Shown one piece after another: positions 35,148 through 43,419 of a DNA stretch of 64,000 nucleotides. Both the position numbers and the translations under genes were made by a program. The notes beneath the pieces were generated by a model. It had not been told where the DNA came from and searched no databases. It worked only from the letters and a program-made list of their open reading frames with translations. The stretch is from Companilactobacillus kimchii DSM 13961 = JCM 10707 (GTDB lineage: Bacteria; Bacillota; Bacilli; Lactobacillales; Lactobacillaceae), in contig NZ_AZDH01000005.1 in NCBI RefSeq assembly GCF_001435445.1, positions 1 to 64,000 on the forward strand, read 5' to 3'. Every line of letters begins with the position of its first letter. Positions within the stretch are counted from its first letter, which is position 1.

Positions 35148-35495
35148 ATGGATCATTCAAAACAAAGATTATTGCTTTCATTATTGGTTGAGTTTAATAA
35201 TTCGTTTTCTAAACAAATCAATGAGTCTGCAATTAATCAAAAAATGGAACATTATATCAAAGATACCGTTCAGGAATTTGTTGAAAAACAATATCGTGGA
35301 ACTATTTTTGATAAGGAATTCAAACAAATGATTGAAAAGGTTAATGATGCTAGAGCTAATGAGCATTTGGTATTCAATTACTATACTGAAAAACTCTGGA
35401 AAGAGATAACTCAATTGTCACAGAAGACGACTAGTTTCTCTAATGCTTATTCAATTATTGATATTCTAGGAAAAAATAAAGATGCCTTCTTTTAA
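35148..35495 (+). CDS. Hypothetical helical protein
   Basis: The 115-residue protein is soluble, strongly helical and without Cys or signal peptide. I do not recognise it. Size and helix content would also fit immunity-type proteins, but no motif supports that. The ribosome binding site GGTGGGTGAG lies 8 nt before the start, and a terminator follows at 35476-35516. Confidence 0.6.
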   Translation: MDHSKQRLLLSLLVEFNNSFSKQINESAINQKMEHYIKDTVQEFVEKQYRGTIFDKEFKQMIEKVNDARANEHLVFNYYTEKLWKEITQLSQKTTSFSNAYSIIDILGKNKDAFF

Positions 35496-35516
35496 TTTAA
35501 AGAGGACATCTTTTTT
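35476..35516 (+). terminator. Bidirectional terminator
   Basis: AAAGATG/CATCTTT and TCTTT/AAAGA form a two-part stem followed by T6, between convergent genes. Confidence 0.75.
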
Positions 35517-35524
35517 GACTAATT

Positions 35525-36112
35525 CTAATAACCTAAATTAACGTTGTGATTAGCTTTATTAATAACTTTTACTGAATCGAGACTATCGAGGAATTTATCT
35601 AATTTTTCGATGGTCTTTTTTTGATTGTAAGAAAAGTCTCTTGAGTAATCTAAAGTAATTTGTTGTCCATTTTTCAAAGTTACATCTAAGTTATTTTGAC
35701 TTTTAGCAATGGCGATAGAGCCAGAGAATAGTCCTAAATATCCAGAAAAAGGAACCGCCATTGGTGTAGTAGTTGCCTTCAAATCACCGTTAACGATAAT
35801 TGATTGAATATCATTAACAGAAAATGATTTTAAAGGGCTTGATAAAGGCAATAGCATCATTAAGAGAACATTAGTAGGATTATTAACGTCATTGTATTTA
35901 ATAATTCCATTGTTAAATTTCCAATAATTGAATAATACTGATGAGGCTCTCCAATAATGTCCCAGGAATATTAATAAAAAGAATGATGTTCCAAAAATGA
36001 AACCGATACTACCCGATGAAAAAATATCACTAAACATAAATCCTATTAATAAACCGATTGTAAGACTTACAATAAGAGGCCTGAAACTAACTTTTTTCCC
36101 GAATTTCAACAT
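35525..36112 (-). CDS. Membrane protein of the island's paralogous family (copy 1)
   Basis: The 195-residue protein starts 'MLKFGKKVSFRPL', has two close membrane helices (about 15-55) and a C-terminal beta-rich domain of about 130 residues. That domain has the family pattern YW...I-x-Y-x-D, 'DIQSIIVNGDL' and 'VTLKNGQQITLDYSRDF'. The same pattern recurs at 40.8, 44.9 and (fused to an HTH) 45.5 kb. The domain is reminiscent of bacterial PH-like membrane-associated domains (inference). Function unknown. Its promoter carries the two repeats and -10 of the shared LytTR geometry. Confidence 0.75.
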   Translation of the reverse strand: MLKFGKKVSFRPLIVSLTIGLLIGFMFSDIFSSGSIGFIFGTSFFLLIFLGHYWRASSVLFNYWKFNNGIIKYNDVNNPTNVLLMMLLPLSSPLKSFSVNDIQSIIVNGDLKATTTPMAVPFSGYLGLFSGSIAIAKSQNNLDVTLKNGQQITLDYSRDFSYNQKKTIEKLDKFLDSLDSVKVINKANHNVNLGY

Positions 36113-36185
36113 AATAAACATTCCCTTCAAAATACATTAAATGGCCTGAATCTATGACTAAAACTTTGGTACTTTTGATAGTTTA

Positions 36186-36250
36186 AATATACATCTTTAT
36201 TATAATACAAATAAAAAAATATCATGAATGACTGTTAATTTATTCTTGAA
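36186..36250 (-). promoter_or_regulatory. LytTR-type promoter of membrane-protein copy 1
   Basis: On the minus strand TTCAAGAAT starts at 36250, TTCATGATA starts at 36228 (22 nt later) and the -10 TATATT starts at 36191 (37 nt after the second repeat). The same spacing occurs at 39657 and 44161. Confidence 0.6.
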
Positions 36251-36258
36251 TTAAAAAT

Positions 36259-37005
36259 TTAGAGAGTTTCCTTGATGAGACTCTTGAGTTTGCGGGATTT
36301 TCCGATTGAGAATTTTCTAGTTTCACCGTTAGAAAAGCCGATTTCCCTATTGGCAAAATTGATGTGATGAATATTTTCAAGATTAATGAGACAAGAACGA
36401 CTGATTTTAAAGAGAAAATCATACTTATTTTCCAAGTCAGCTAATTTCCCATAGAATTCGAATTTTCCGTTAGTTGAAAAGATATTGAGCCGATGAGGAA
36501 TGTCAGAGGCCTCTACAAAAATAACTTCTGATTTATCTAAATTGTAGACTTGCGTACCGACTTCAAAAGAGAAGCCACGTTTTTGAACGGCTCTAGTTTC
36601 ATCGATTAATTGTTGAGCATAAGTTAAGGTATCATAGATTTCCTGACGAAAGTTTTCCAGTGGTTGATCTTTTTCAATGAAGTCTATTGCAGCAACTTTT
36701 CGTTTCAAAGTTAAAGGTGCCAGTTCATCGTGGGTAGTGACGAAGATGATTTTAGCTTGAACGTCAACCTTGCGAATCTCTTCAGCCAATTGAATACCGT
36801 CAATTTTATTCTGTAAGTCGATATCTAAGAAATAGATACCATTTTCAGGGTCCTCTTTTTCAAGATAAGTGAGAACGTCATCAGGATTGTTAGCTATTAA
36901 TTCGATTTTGAATAAGTCACTGTGAAAAAGGATATAGTTTTTGATCAAAGTATGGAGCTGTTCAAGTTGAGCATCATCATCTTCACAAACAATTATTGGA
37001 TACAT
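36259..37005 (-). CDS. LytTR-family response regulator (AgrA/ComE type)
   Basis: The 248-residue protein has a receiver domain (acidic 'CEDDD' near residue 8, phosphoacceptor Asp in 'YFLDIDL' near residue 60, Thr in 'FVTTHDE') and a LytTR DNA-binding domain ('IFVEASDIPHRLNIFS', 'FLFKISRSCLINLENIHHI'). Such regulators bind two 9-bp direct repeats one to two helical turns apart. It is cotranscribed with two GHKL kinases upstream (3 nt gap). The likely regulon lies within 8 kb. Confidence 0.9.
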   Translation of the reverse strand: MYPIIVCEDDDAQLEQLHTLIKNYILFHSDLFKIELIANNPDDVLTYLEKEDPENGIYFLDIDLQNKIDGIQLAEEIRKVDVQAKIIFVTTHDELAPLTLKRKVAAIDFIEKDQPLENFRQEIYDTLTYAQQLIDETRAVQKRGFSFEVGTQVYNLDKSEVIFVEASDIPHRLNIFSTNGKFEFYGKLADLENKYDFLFKISRSCLINLENIHHINFANREIGFSNGETRKFSIGKSRKLKSLIKETL

Positions 37006-37008
37006 AAG

Positions 37009-38283
37009 TTAATCCTCCTTGGTAATTAAAATAATATTGAAACGGAACCATTTTTGACTTTGATTGGACTGAATGAACAAATTAGAATATTTTTTCCGAA
37101 GTGTTCTGATGTGTAATAATCTATCAAGGTGCTTCTTCTCTTCTATTGCAGTATTGGGTTGATTGGCAATGGAATTATAAATTAGAAAAGCTAGTTGTTG
37201 ACCTTCTTGGTTGATACTGAGGTAAATCTCGCCATTATTTTGTTTTTGTGTGAAGTAGATAGCGTTATCGATAGCGGTGTCGAGTAGATTGATAAAATCA
37301 AAGATATTAATAGGTAAGTCATCTAGTTCTTGATTACAAGTGAAATGGGAAGCAATATCTTTTTGATTGATAGTGTTAATTTTGCTGATCAAAAGGCTCT
37401 TCAAATAAGAATTGTGAACATTCTTAATGTCTTGAAATAAATCCATCGACAGATTATTCAAATAACCATCAGAGTAATTTTCCAATTTATCTAAGGCCTG
37501 ATTCATTGCTATGTTGTCTTGTTCATCAACGACAGTTTTTAAACTGAATAGCAAATTCTTATAATCGTGCTTAAAATGCCGTAATTTTAATTGATCACTT
37601 TCTAGTTGATCAGTATAAATTTTGAGATTTTTAACTTGTTCTTCAGCAAATTTGTCTTGGTAGGCCTTGTGATTTCGTAGTCTTCGATAAAGGAAAATTA
37701 TGATGACGAAAAAAGATTGGATAACGATGAATAATAGAGTTCCTAAAATGAAATAAGGGTAGTTTTTAAAACTTTGAACAAGAATTAGAATAGTAAAAAA
37801 GATTAGATAAACGTATCCCAAAATGATGGTTGTAAGTGGTGTTTTCTTATCTAAACGCTTATTTATATTGAAGAAATTGTAAATTAGAATAAAAATAATT
37901 GAAACAACGATAATTGATGAATAAATAATAATTAACTGAGGAAAAGAATTGGCATCTAAATTATCAATAGTAACGATAATAGCGAAGATAACCGTGGATA
38001 TAAAAATGGCTATAATTTTAACAGCTGCGGTAATAATGAAGACATTAAGTAAATAATAATCGATATCTTTAGATTTGCGAAGATAGAAATAGGTGAATAT
38101 ATCTAGTGGCAACTTAGTAAAGGGAATCAAACTTTCTATGATTGTGAACCCAATAATGAAACTAGGATAGAGGATTATTTTTTTCTTATTAGAAAGACGA
38201 TTTTGATAAAGATTGCTAAAAAGAAAAAAGAAAAGGAACCAGTTGGAAAAGATGGTAAAAAGTTGAGGACTAATGATTGACAT
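37009..38283 (-). CDS. GHKL sensor histidine kinase paralogue with degenerate ATP lid
   Basis: The 424-residue protein has six N-terminal membrane helices and a cytoplasmic GHKL kinase-like part. It has the His of the H-box ('FKHDYKNLL') and the N-box ('DTAIDNAIYF'). Where the paralogue has 'TTKKNHSGLGMVNV', this protein has 'IEEKKHLDRLLHIRT', so the glycine-rich G-box is gone. It may therefore be catalytically impaired, acting as a receptor or phosphatase partner. ATG 38283 follows GGGGGTG and overlaps the preceding kinase gene by 14 nt. Confidence 0.85.
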   Translation of the reverse strand: MSIISPQLFTIFSNWFLFFFLFSNLYQNRLSNKKKIILYPSFIIGFTIIESLIPFTKLPLDIFTYFYLRKSKDIDYYLLNVFIITAAVKIIAIFISTVIFAIIVTIDNLDANSFPQLIIIYSSIIVVSIIFILIYNFFNINKRLDKKTPLTTIILGYVYLIFFTILILVQSFKNYPYFILGTLLFIVIQSFFVIIIFLYRRLRNHKAYQDKFAEEQVKNLKIYTDQLESDQLKLRHFKHDYKNLLFSLKTVVDEQDNIAMNQALDKLENYSDGYLNNLSMDLFQDIKNVHNSYLKSLLISKINTINQKDIASHFTCNQELDDLPINIFDFINLLDTAIDNAIYFTQKQNNGEIYLSINQEGQQLAFLIYNSIANQPNTAIEEKKHLDRLLHIRTLRKKYSNLFIQSNQSQKWFRFNIILITKED

Positions 38284-39568
38284 ATTCAGCACCCCCTAAA
38301 TCAAGCAGTGTGATGTTGAGATTGAACCAATCATTATTTTTCCGATATTGAACGAATAGATTGGGATATTTCTTTTTAATATCTTGGACGTTGACCATTC
38401 CTAGACCGGAGTGGTTCTTTTTGGTGGTGAAACCTTCTTGCATCATAGTTTGAATTTTAGTTTCGGAATGAATTGTGTTGTTGATTAAAAAGGATAATTG
38501 TTGTTTTTCTTTGACGATGGCGATTTGAATCTGAGCACCATTTTGTCCTTTAGTAGCTTCGATGGCGTTGTCGATAGAGATACCTAAGAGTCGAACCAGG
38601 TCAAAAATATTAATGTCGATATCCTCGATGACATTGCGACATTCAAAGTGACATTTGATATTATCCTGATGAATCAAGGTCAATTTACTGATAAAAAGAC
38701 TTTTCAAATAAGAATTTTGTACGTTGTTTAAATCTTTGAATAGTTGCATCGAAATATTGTCAAAGTAACCATTGGAGTAAACTTCCAGTTTTTCTAAAGC
38801 TTGTTTCATTGCAGTATAATCACCATCACCAGCAACAGATCGAAGTGTCGCGATACCATCTTTGTAACTATGTTCGAATTCACGAAGATGAAGATGATCT
38901 TTTTCAAGCTGGTCGGTATACATTTTTAAATTCTTTAGTTGTTCCTTAGTCAGTTCACGTTTATACGCTAGTTGTTGAGTTTGACTAGCTTTACCAAAGA
39001 GAACCGCGATAAAAACACATTGGATAATAATGAATGCAAAAACTCCGATAGTTAAATCGGAATAGGCTTTGTTTTCTTGAATAAAGTGCATAAATACGTA
39101 AATTGCGGTAAATAGATAAATTAATAAAATGCTGAGAAGAGACGATTGATCAATTTGCCATTTTTCCTCGATATCAAAACGTTTATAAAGAAAGATGAAT
39201 ACTATTGCGGTAATAACTTTAATTAAAAAACTGGCGACTACAAAGAGAAGTATGCCTGAAATTACATGAGTGGAGATCTTATCTGCGATTATCGTGTCGG
39301 CTAAAGTTTCATAAATCAAACGTATTAGGGATGATAATAGAAGGGTATTTATTAGAGTTAAATTCCATTTTTTATGATGCCAGAGAACTAGATAGACAAA
39401 GGAAAACGTGATTAGATATGAATAATCTTTCAAAAATATTTCTGATAAAAAGGATACTAGAATGAATCCTGGTAAATAATATTTTTTAAAATGAAATAGT
39501 GAATAGAAAACGCCATAGAAAATAAGCCATGCCAATAATTTTCCTATAGTGTAGATTATTGTCCCCAC
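38270..39568 (-). CDS. GHKL sensor histidine kinase (AgrC/ComD-like)
   Basis: The 432-residue protein has six or so membrane helices and a complete GHKL kinase: H-box 'FEHSYKDGI', N-box 'GISIDNAIEAT' and G-box 'HSGLGMVNV'. Kinases of this type usually sense peptide pheromones at the membrane. No ATG is suitable; GTG 39568, with GGGGG 10 nt upstream, is my choice, and GTG 39577 is the alternative. It is the first gene of a kinase-kinase-regulator operon and the evident parent or sister of the next gene. Confidence 0.88.
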   Translation of the reverse strand: MGTIIYTIGKLLAWLIFYGVFYSLFHFKKYYLPGFILVSFLSEIFLKDYSYLITFSFVYLVLWHHKKWNLTLINTLLLSSLIRLIYETLADTIIADKISTHVISGILLFVVASFLIKVITAIVFIFLYKRFDIEEKWQIDQSSLLSILLIYLFTAIYVFMHFIQENKAYSDLTIGVFAFIIIQCVFIAVLFGKASQTQQLAYKRELTKEQLKNLKMYTDQLEKDHLHLREFEHSYKDGIATLRSVAGDGDYTAMKQALEKLEVYSNGYFDNISMQLFKDLNNVQNSYLKSLFISKLTLIHQDNIKCHFECRNVIEDIDINIFDLVRLLGISIDNAIEATKGQNGAQIQIAIVKEKQQLSFLINNTIHSETKIQTMMQEGFTTKKNHSGLGMVNVQDIKKKYPNLFVQYRKNNDWFNLNITLLDLGGAEYVNH

Positions 39569-39599
39569 CTGTAACACGCCCCCTTTATATCGATATATT

Positions 39600-39664
39600 A
39601 ATTATTGCATAATATTTAAAGGAACAATTTTTTTGTCGCGAAACGCATGAAATTCATTCATGAA
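39600..39664 (-). promoter_or_regulatory. Possible LytTR-type promoter of the two-component operon
   Basis: On the minus strand TTCATGAAT starts at 39664 and TTCGCGACA 22 nt later at 39642; a weak -10 (ATAATT or TAATTA) lies 37-38 nt beyond. The first box is a palindrome shared with the divergent promoter at 39657, so one site may serve both directions. The second repeat and the -10 match poorly. Confidence 0.35.
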
Positions 39665-39721
39665 TCAAAACTCCCTGATTCAGGATATTGTTCACACTTG
39701 TCATTAAAGTAGTGCTATATT
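39657..39721 (+). promoter_or_regulatory. LytTR-type promoter of the small membrane protein at 39.75 kb
   Basis: TTCATGAAT starts at 39657, TTCAGGATA at 39679 (22 nt later) and the -10 TATATT at 39716 (37 nt after the second repeat). No good -35 is present, as expected for an activator-dependent promoter. Confidence 0.6.
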
Positions 39722-39751
39722 CTGGTCAATTAATTGAGAGGAAGTAATATC

Positions 39752-39961
39752 ATGGGCTTTACGATAGGCAAGTATGTAGTGGGTATTGTGGTAATATTAC
39801 TTGGTATTTATCAACTTTTTAATTCACGTAAGTATGTTCATGAGATTCAAAAAGACGGCAATAAGACCACTTCTCATTTTGTTGGTTATGCGGTTTGGTC
39901 TAGTTTTGTTGTTGGAATATTGATAATAGGTATGGGGATGTCGATATTATCTATGAGATAA
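39752..39961 (+). CDS. Small two-helix membrane protein (paralogue of 44.5 kb)
   Basis: The 69-residue protein has two membrane helices (about 7-23 and 45-66) joined by a charged loop ('RKYVHEIQKDGNKT'). It shares pattern and topology with the 44.5-kb protein (G-I-x-x-I-L-x-G-I-x-Q). GAGGAAG precedes ATG 39752. The shared promoter geometry makes it a likely target of the LytTR regulator. Function unknown; small immunity or regulatory membrane proteins look like this. Confidence 0.65.
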   Translation: MGFTIGKYVVGIVVILLGIYQLFNSRKYVHEIQKDGNKTTSHFVGYAVWSSFVVGILIIGMGMSILSMR

Positions 39962-39977
39962 TTATGGTTAAAAATAG

Positions 39978-40019
39978 TACGCAACAAAACAATTTCAAGT
40001 TGTTTTGTTGCGTATTTTT
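39978..40019 (+). terminator. Terminator, strong
   Basis: A perfect 15-bp stem TACGCAACAAAACAA/TTGTTTTGTTGCGTA is followed by T5. Confidence 0.92.
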
Positions 40020-40071
40020 GTATCTCGAAAAATAGTCTTTTGTTAGCATAAAAAGAAAAAGGATAAACTTT

Positions 40072-40770
40072 ATGCAAAGAGGCTTTCGATTGTTGACGCT
40101 GGGTTTGATAGTCTTGGTAACTGGCTGTAGTGAAGGAACAACAGGCAATGACTTGCCTGAGAAAATCAACTTAGAAACTAATTTTAAAACTCGTCTTGAG
40201 CAAAAACGATATGACTGGCGGCATCAAGTTGGTCAGGTTCAGATAGTTAAACGGCAATATTTTGAAATTACCGATAATTATAAAGGTATTACTTTAGATC
40301 AATTCAAACATCAGAATCGTTATGTAGTGAAAGGAACGGTTTTGAATTTACAAAAAATCAAATGGTTATCGCCACAGCCAGAAACTAAATTAACTTTAAA
40401 GGTCGATCAGGTAATTAGTGGTAATAAAGGATTGAAAGGGAAGCAAGTTTATTTGAATTTTCCTGGAGGCTTTGGTCGTGAACGTGATGTTTATGCCCAA
40501 ACGACTAATCCAGATAATGAAATCTTCTATCAGATTCCTAATGCACCGATACCGGAAATTGGTTCCAAGATTATTTGTGGATTATTAAGTGATGAACATC
40601 ATACTAATTCGCAGCTGGATCAACTTTATCTTTCGGATGTCGAACATACTTTTTGGGTGAAGAAGAATGGGCAGTATGAACTGAATAATCCGGCTTTTAA
40701 AAGAGTTAAGCGTGATTTAGCTATTTTTCAATTAACAAAAAAGTTTAATCGAGACAATATCAGTAAATAA
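40072..40770 (+). CDS. Lipoprotein (paralogue of the 61-kb protein)
   Basis: The 232-residue protein has a lipobox ('LIVLVTGC', Cys near residue 19) and a beta-rich extracellular domain with 'YVVKGTVLNLQKI', 'KVDQVISGNKGLKGKQVYLNF', 'IPEIGSKIICGL' and 'FWVKKNGQYELNNPAFKR', written here in short blocks. The same blocks occur in the 61-kb secreted protein. Not recognised as a named family. It overlaps the convergent membrane-protein gene by 11 nt. Confidence 0.7.
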   Translation: MQRGFRLLTLGLIVLVTGCSEGTTGNDLPEKINLETNFKTRLEQKRYDWRHQVGQVQIVKRQYFEITDNYKGITLDQFKHQNRYVVKGTVLNLQKIKWLSPQPETKLTLKVDQVISGNKGLKGKQVYLNFPGGFGRERDVYAQTTNPDNEIFYQIPNAPIPEIGSKIICGLLSDEHHTNSQLDQLYLSDVEHTFWVKKNGQYELNNPAFKRVKRDLAIFQLTKKFNRDNISK

Positions 40771-41344
40771 GGTGTTTTGTTTCAGGTGATAAGTCCAGTT
40801 CTTCAGAAGGAAAATCATTTAAAAAAATTTTCAATTTACCAATGGTTTCAGCGGGATGATCAACGTAATCGCGTGATAGATTCAAATTAATAATTTGACC
40901 ATTTTTTAGGAGCAACTTCACTTTTACCGGATAACGTATCATGACCATGAGATTATAAAGAAATCCACCTTCAGTAGCGACAAACAGTGCTGATGAAAGT
41001 AAATCATTAGTCATGGGTAATCCAGTAATTTGAATCGACCTAATTAGTTTTTTATCAATTACCTTATAAGTATCCAACTTAGGAATTAGCATGATTAGAA
41101 GACGTTTGAACGGATTGCTTTTATCGTTATAACGGATGAATTTATCGCTAGAATCCCAGTAATTAAAGATAGTTGGCAAAATGGTCAGGTAATGACCGAT
41201 AAAAATTATTCCAAAAATGATAATAGCAATTCTGATACCTAGACTTTTAGAAATGTTGAATCCAAACAGACTGCCACATAATAAGGCCCAAAACAGACTC
41301 ATCAATAAGGGCCGATAATTTAGTTTTTTTCCAAATTTCAGCAT
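40760..41344 (-). CDS. Membrane protein of the island's paralogous family (copy 2)
   Basis: The 194-residue protein starts 'MLKFGKKLNYRPL', has two membrane helices (about 15-50) and the family's C-terminal domain ('YWDSSDKFIRYND', 'LIRSIQITGL', 'LLLKNGQIINLNLSRDY'). It is clearly related to the genes at 35.5 and 44.9 kb. No clear LytTR-type repeat pair is visible upstream. Function unknown. Confidence 0.72.
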   Translation of the reverse strand: MLKFGKKLNYRPLLMSLFWALLCGSLFGFNISKSLGIRIAIIIFGIIFIGHYLTILPTIFNYWDSSDKFIRYNDKSNPFKRLLIMLIPKLDTYKVIDKKLIRSIQITGLPMTNDLLSSALFVATEGGFLYNLMVMIRYPVKVKLLLKNGQIINLNLSRDYVDHPAETIGKLKIFLNDFPSEELDLSPETKHLIY

Positions 41345-41477
41345 AAGAGATCAGTTCTTTCTAAAACATATCCATACCCAATTTGCCCCAAATTTACCAT
41401 AATTATTTGATTTAGGTTTCATAAATATAAAGGACATTCTGTATAAGAAATTCGTTAGATAATTTTGCTTTAAATAG

Positions 41478-41523
41478 TTGCATAGTGGGATATTCTTCGA
41501 TACTGTATCAGTGTACTAGTACA
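41478..41523 (+). promoter_or_regulatory. Promoter and GntR operator of the ABC operon
   Basis: The -35 TTGCAT (41478-41483) and -10 TACTGT (41501-41506) are separated by 17 nt. The perfect 12-bp palindrome TGTACTAGTACA (41512-41523) lies at the expected start of transcription and suits autorepression by the YtrA-type regulator encoded first in the operon. Confidence 0.6.
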
Positions 41524-41540
41524 GCAAGGACGTGTATCTG

Positions 41541-41915
41541 ATGGAATATATCGAAAACATACCAATCTATTTACAAATTAAAGATTACTTAGAAGAAAAG
41601 ATTATTACAGAGAGTTATTCACTAGGGGAACAAATGCCCTCAGTTAGGCAATTGGCTTTGGAATTGGCAGTGAACTCTAATACAGTTCAGAAGGCTCTCA
41701 AAGTAATGATCGAGGAGGGGGTCATTATTACATTACGTGGTAAAGGTAATTTTGTAACTGAGAATGCGGCAGTAGTTGAAGAATTGAAGAATCAAATTGT
41801 TAATGAGACCTTTGATTCAACGTACGACAAGCTACATTTGTTAAAAATGAACAATCAGGAAATAACCAATAGTTTTTCAAATTATGTGAAGCAAAAGGAG
41901 AAAAAATTTGAGTAA
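41541..41915 (+). CDS. YtrA-subfamily GntR transcriptional regulator
   Basis: The 124-residue protein has a GntR winged-helix domain ('PIYLQIKDYLEEKI', 'LGEQMPSVRQLALELAVN', 'KGNFVTE') and a short helical tail of about 50 residues, as in the YtrA subfamily. These usually repress the ABC transporter operon they lead. ATG 41541 fits AAGGA upstream; the GTG at 41532 is too close. It overlaps the ATPase gene by 8 nt. Confidence 0.88.
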   Translation: MEYIENIPIYLQIKDYLEEKIITESYSLGEQMPSVRQLALELAVNSNTVQKALKVMIEEGVIITLRGKGNFVTENAAVVEELKNQIVNETFDSTYDKLHLLKMNNQEITNSFSNYVKQKEKKFE

Positions 41916-42615
41916 TGTATTGAAAATTGAAGAGCTCAATTATAAAAAAGGTGGCAAAAAGATTCTTGAGGATGTCAATTTAAAATTAGATAGTGGCAAA
42001 ATTATTGGTCTCTTGGGTGAGAATGGCGCTGGTAAAACCACTTTGATGCGAATAATTGCTGGAGTTAATTCTGTTCCAGAAGGCGTTATAACGGTTAATG
42101 GTAATACTAAAAAAGTTTCCATTAAAGAAAATGTTAGTTTGAGTGATCATCTTGATGGGTTTAAAGCTACTAACAAAATCAGTGAAATCGTACATTTTTA
42201 TAGTGCAGTTTATCAAGATTTCTCAATTACAAAGTATGAAGATATTGCTAATTTCTTAGGATTAGACATGACTAAGAAGTTGGCCGCATTGTCTACAGGT
42301 ACCAGAGGAAAGCTGGTTATTGCTTTGACATTGGCCAGATCAGCTAAATTGTATTTGTTGGATGAACCTTTAAGCGGTATTGATAGTATTTCCCGTAAGA
42401 AAATTATTAGCAGTATTATTCGTTGGAAAGACGATGATTCGACCATTATTATTAGTGATCACTATGTTACAGCTATCGCCAGTTTGTTGGATGAAGTAGT
42501 GATTATTAAAGATCAAAAAATTAGAGATTTAATTCCAGTTGAGAAAATTCAATCTGACTATCATTTGGGAATTGAAGCATATTATGAAAAAGTTTATCTA
42601 GGGGAAATACAATGA
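41908..42615 (+). CDS. ABC transporter ATP-binding protein (YtrB/BcrA-like)
   Basis: The 235-residue ATPase has Walker A 'GENGAGKTT', a degenerate signature 'LSTGTRGKLVIALTLA' and Walker B 'LYLLDEPLSGID'. It starts with TTG, supported by AAAGGAG 7 nt upstream. Together with the two following permeases it forms a small exporter, likely for an antimicrobial or signalling molecule (inference from the YtrA-type regulator). Confidence 0.85.
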   Translation: MSNVLKIEELNYKKGGKKILEDVNLKLDSGKIIGLLGENGAGKTTLMRIIAGVNSVPEGVITVNGNTKKVSIKENVSLSDHLDGFKATNKISEIVHFYSAVYQDFSITKYEDIANFLGLDMTKKLAALSTGTRGKLVIALTLARSAKLYLLDEPLSGIDSISRKKIISSIIRWKDDDSTIIISDHYVTAIASLLDEVVIIKDQKIRDLIPVEKIQSDYHLGIEAYYEKVYLGEIQ

Positions 42616-43409
42616 CAAGAATGCGAACCTTGAATAACCAATTATTCTTTAATCGTTGGAAGATGATTAATTTAGTATTCCTAATTAATTTGATGGCTTT
42701 TGGTATCGTTATGTTAATAGATGTGGTATCTAACAAGATGACTTTCAAATTAGTTATGTTTGATAAATGGTATATGTATTATATGTTGCTTACTTTCGTT
42801 GCTTACCTTGTCACTTGGGTATTATTGACGAAGGATAACGAGCGAGTACTTTTTAGTAATAAATATCGGATGATTCCAATCACGGAATGGAAATTATATT
42901 TCAGTAATATGTTAAGTTCCCTTTTAGCATTGATTTACCTCTGGTTTTTAGAAGGCATAGTTAATACTATTTTTGGTTCCATTCAAGCAAATCATTTTTT
43001 AGTTGGTAATGCTTTAACTAGCATTTTATACACGAAAGCATATTATAAGCTACCTAATGTAGATATGACTGTCAGATCCTTTATTATAGGCTTTCTTTCG
43101 ATTACTTTGGTTTGGAGCATTGTTACATTAGTGCATTTTTTAATCAGTCTAATTTCTGACAAGTTTGCTTTGAAAAAGAAGAGGGTTATTAAATATGTTT
43201 TATATTTTTTGATTACCTATATCTGTCTTATGATTTTCAATTCCACAGTGTCAGGTGTCTTCGTTTTAATGTATGGTGATGGTTTCAATGTTTTAGAAAA
43301 AATAAACAGTATGTTGCTGACTAGTATCTTTATATTTATCGGTTGGATCGTAGTTTTGACTTTAATAAATGTCTATTTATTAAAGAAACATATTGAGACA
43401 GATTACTAG
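42612..43409 (+). CDS. ABC transporter membrane subunit 1
   Basis: The 265-residue protein has about six membrane helices and no soluble domain. It resembles its downstream neighbour (both carry 'KYRMIPITEWKLYFSNM'/'KYSLIPVTEIKIYFSNL'-type blocks), so the pair probably arose by duplication and forms a heterodimeric channel with the ATPase. ATGA overlap couples it to the ATPase gene. Confidence 0.8.
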   Translation: MTRMRTLNNQLFFNRWKMINLVFLINLMAFGIVMLIDVVSNKMTFKLVMFDKWYMYYMLLTFVAYLVTWVLLTKDNERVLFSNKYRMIPITEWKLYFSNMLSSLLALIYLWFLEGIVNTIFGSIQANHFLVGNALTSILYTKAYYKLPNVDMTVRSFIIGFLSITLVWSIVTLVHFLISLISDKFALKKKRVIKYVLYFLITYICLMIFNSTVSGVFVLMYGDGFNVLEKINSMLLTSIFIFIGWIVVLTLINVYLLKKHIETDY

Positions 43410-43419
43410 GAGGTCAGTG

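Noticed and set aside
41345-41480. LytTR-type promoter for the 40.8-kb membrane protein
   Set aside because: TTCTTATAC is present, but no second repeat and -10 at the required distances can be found.
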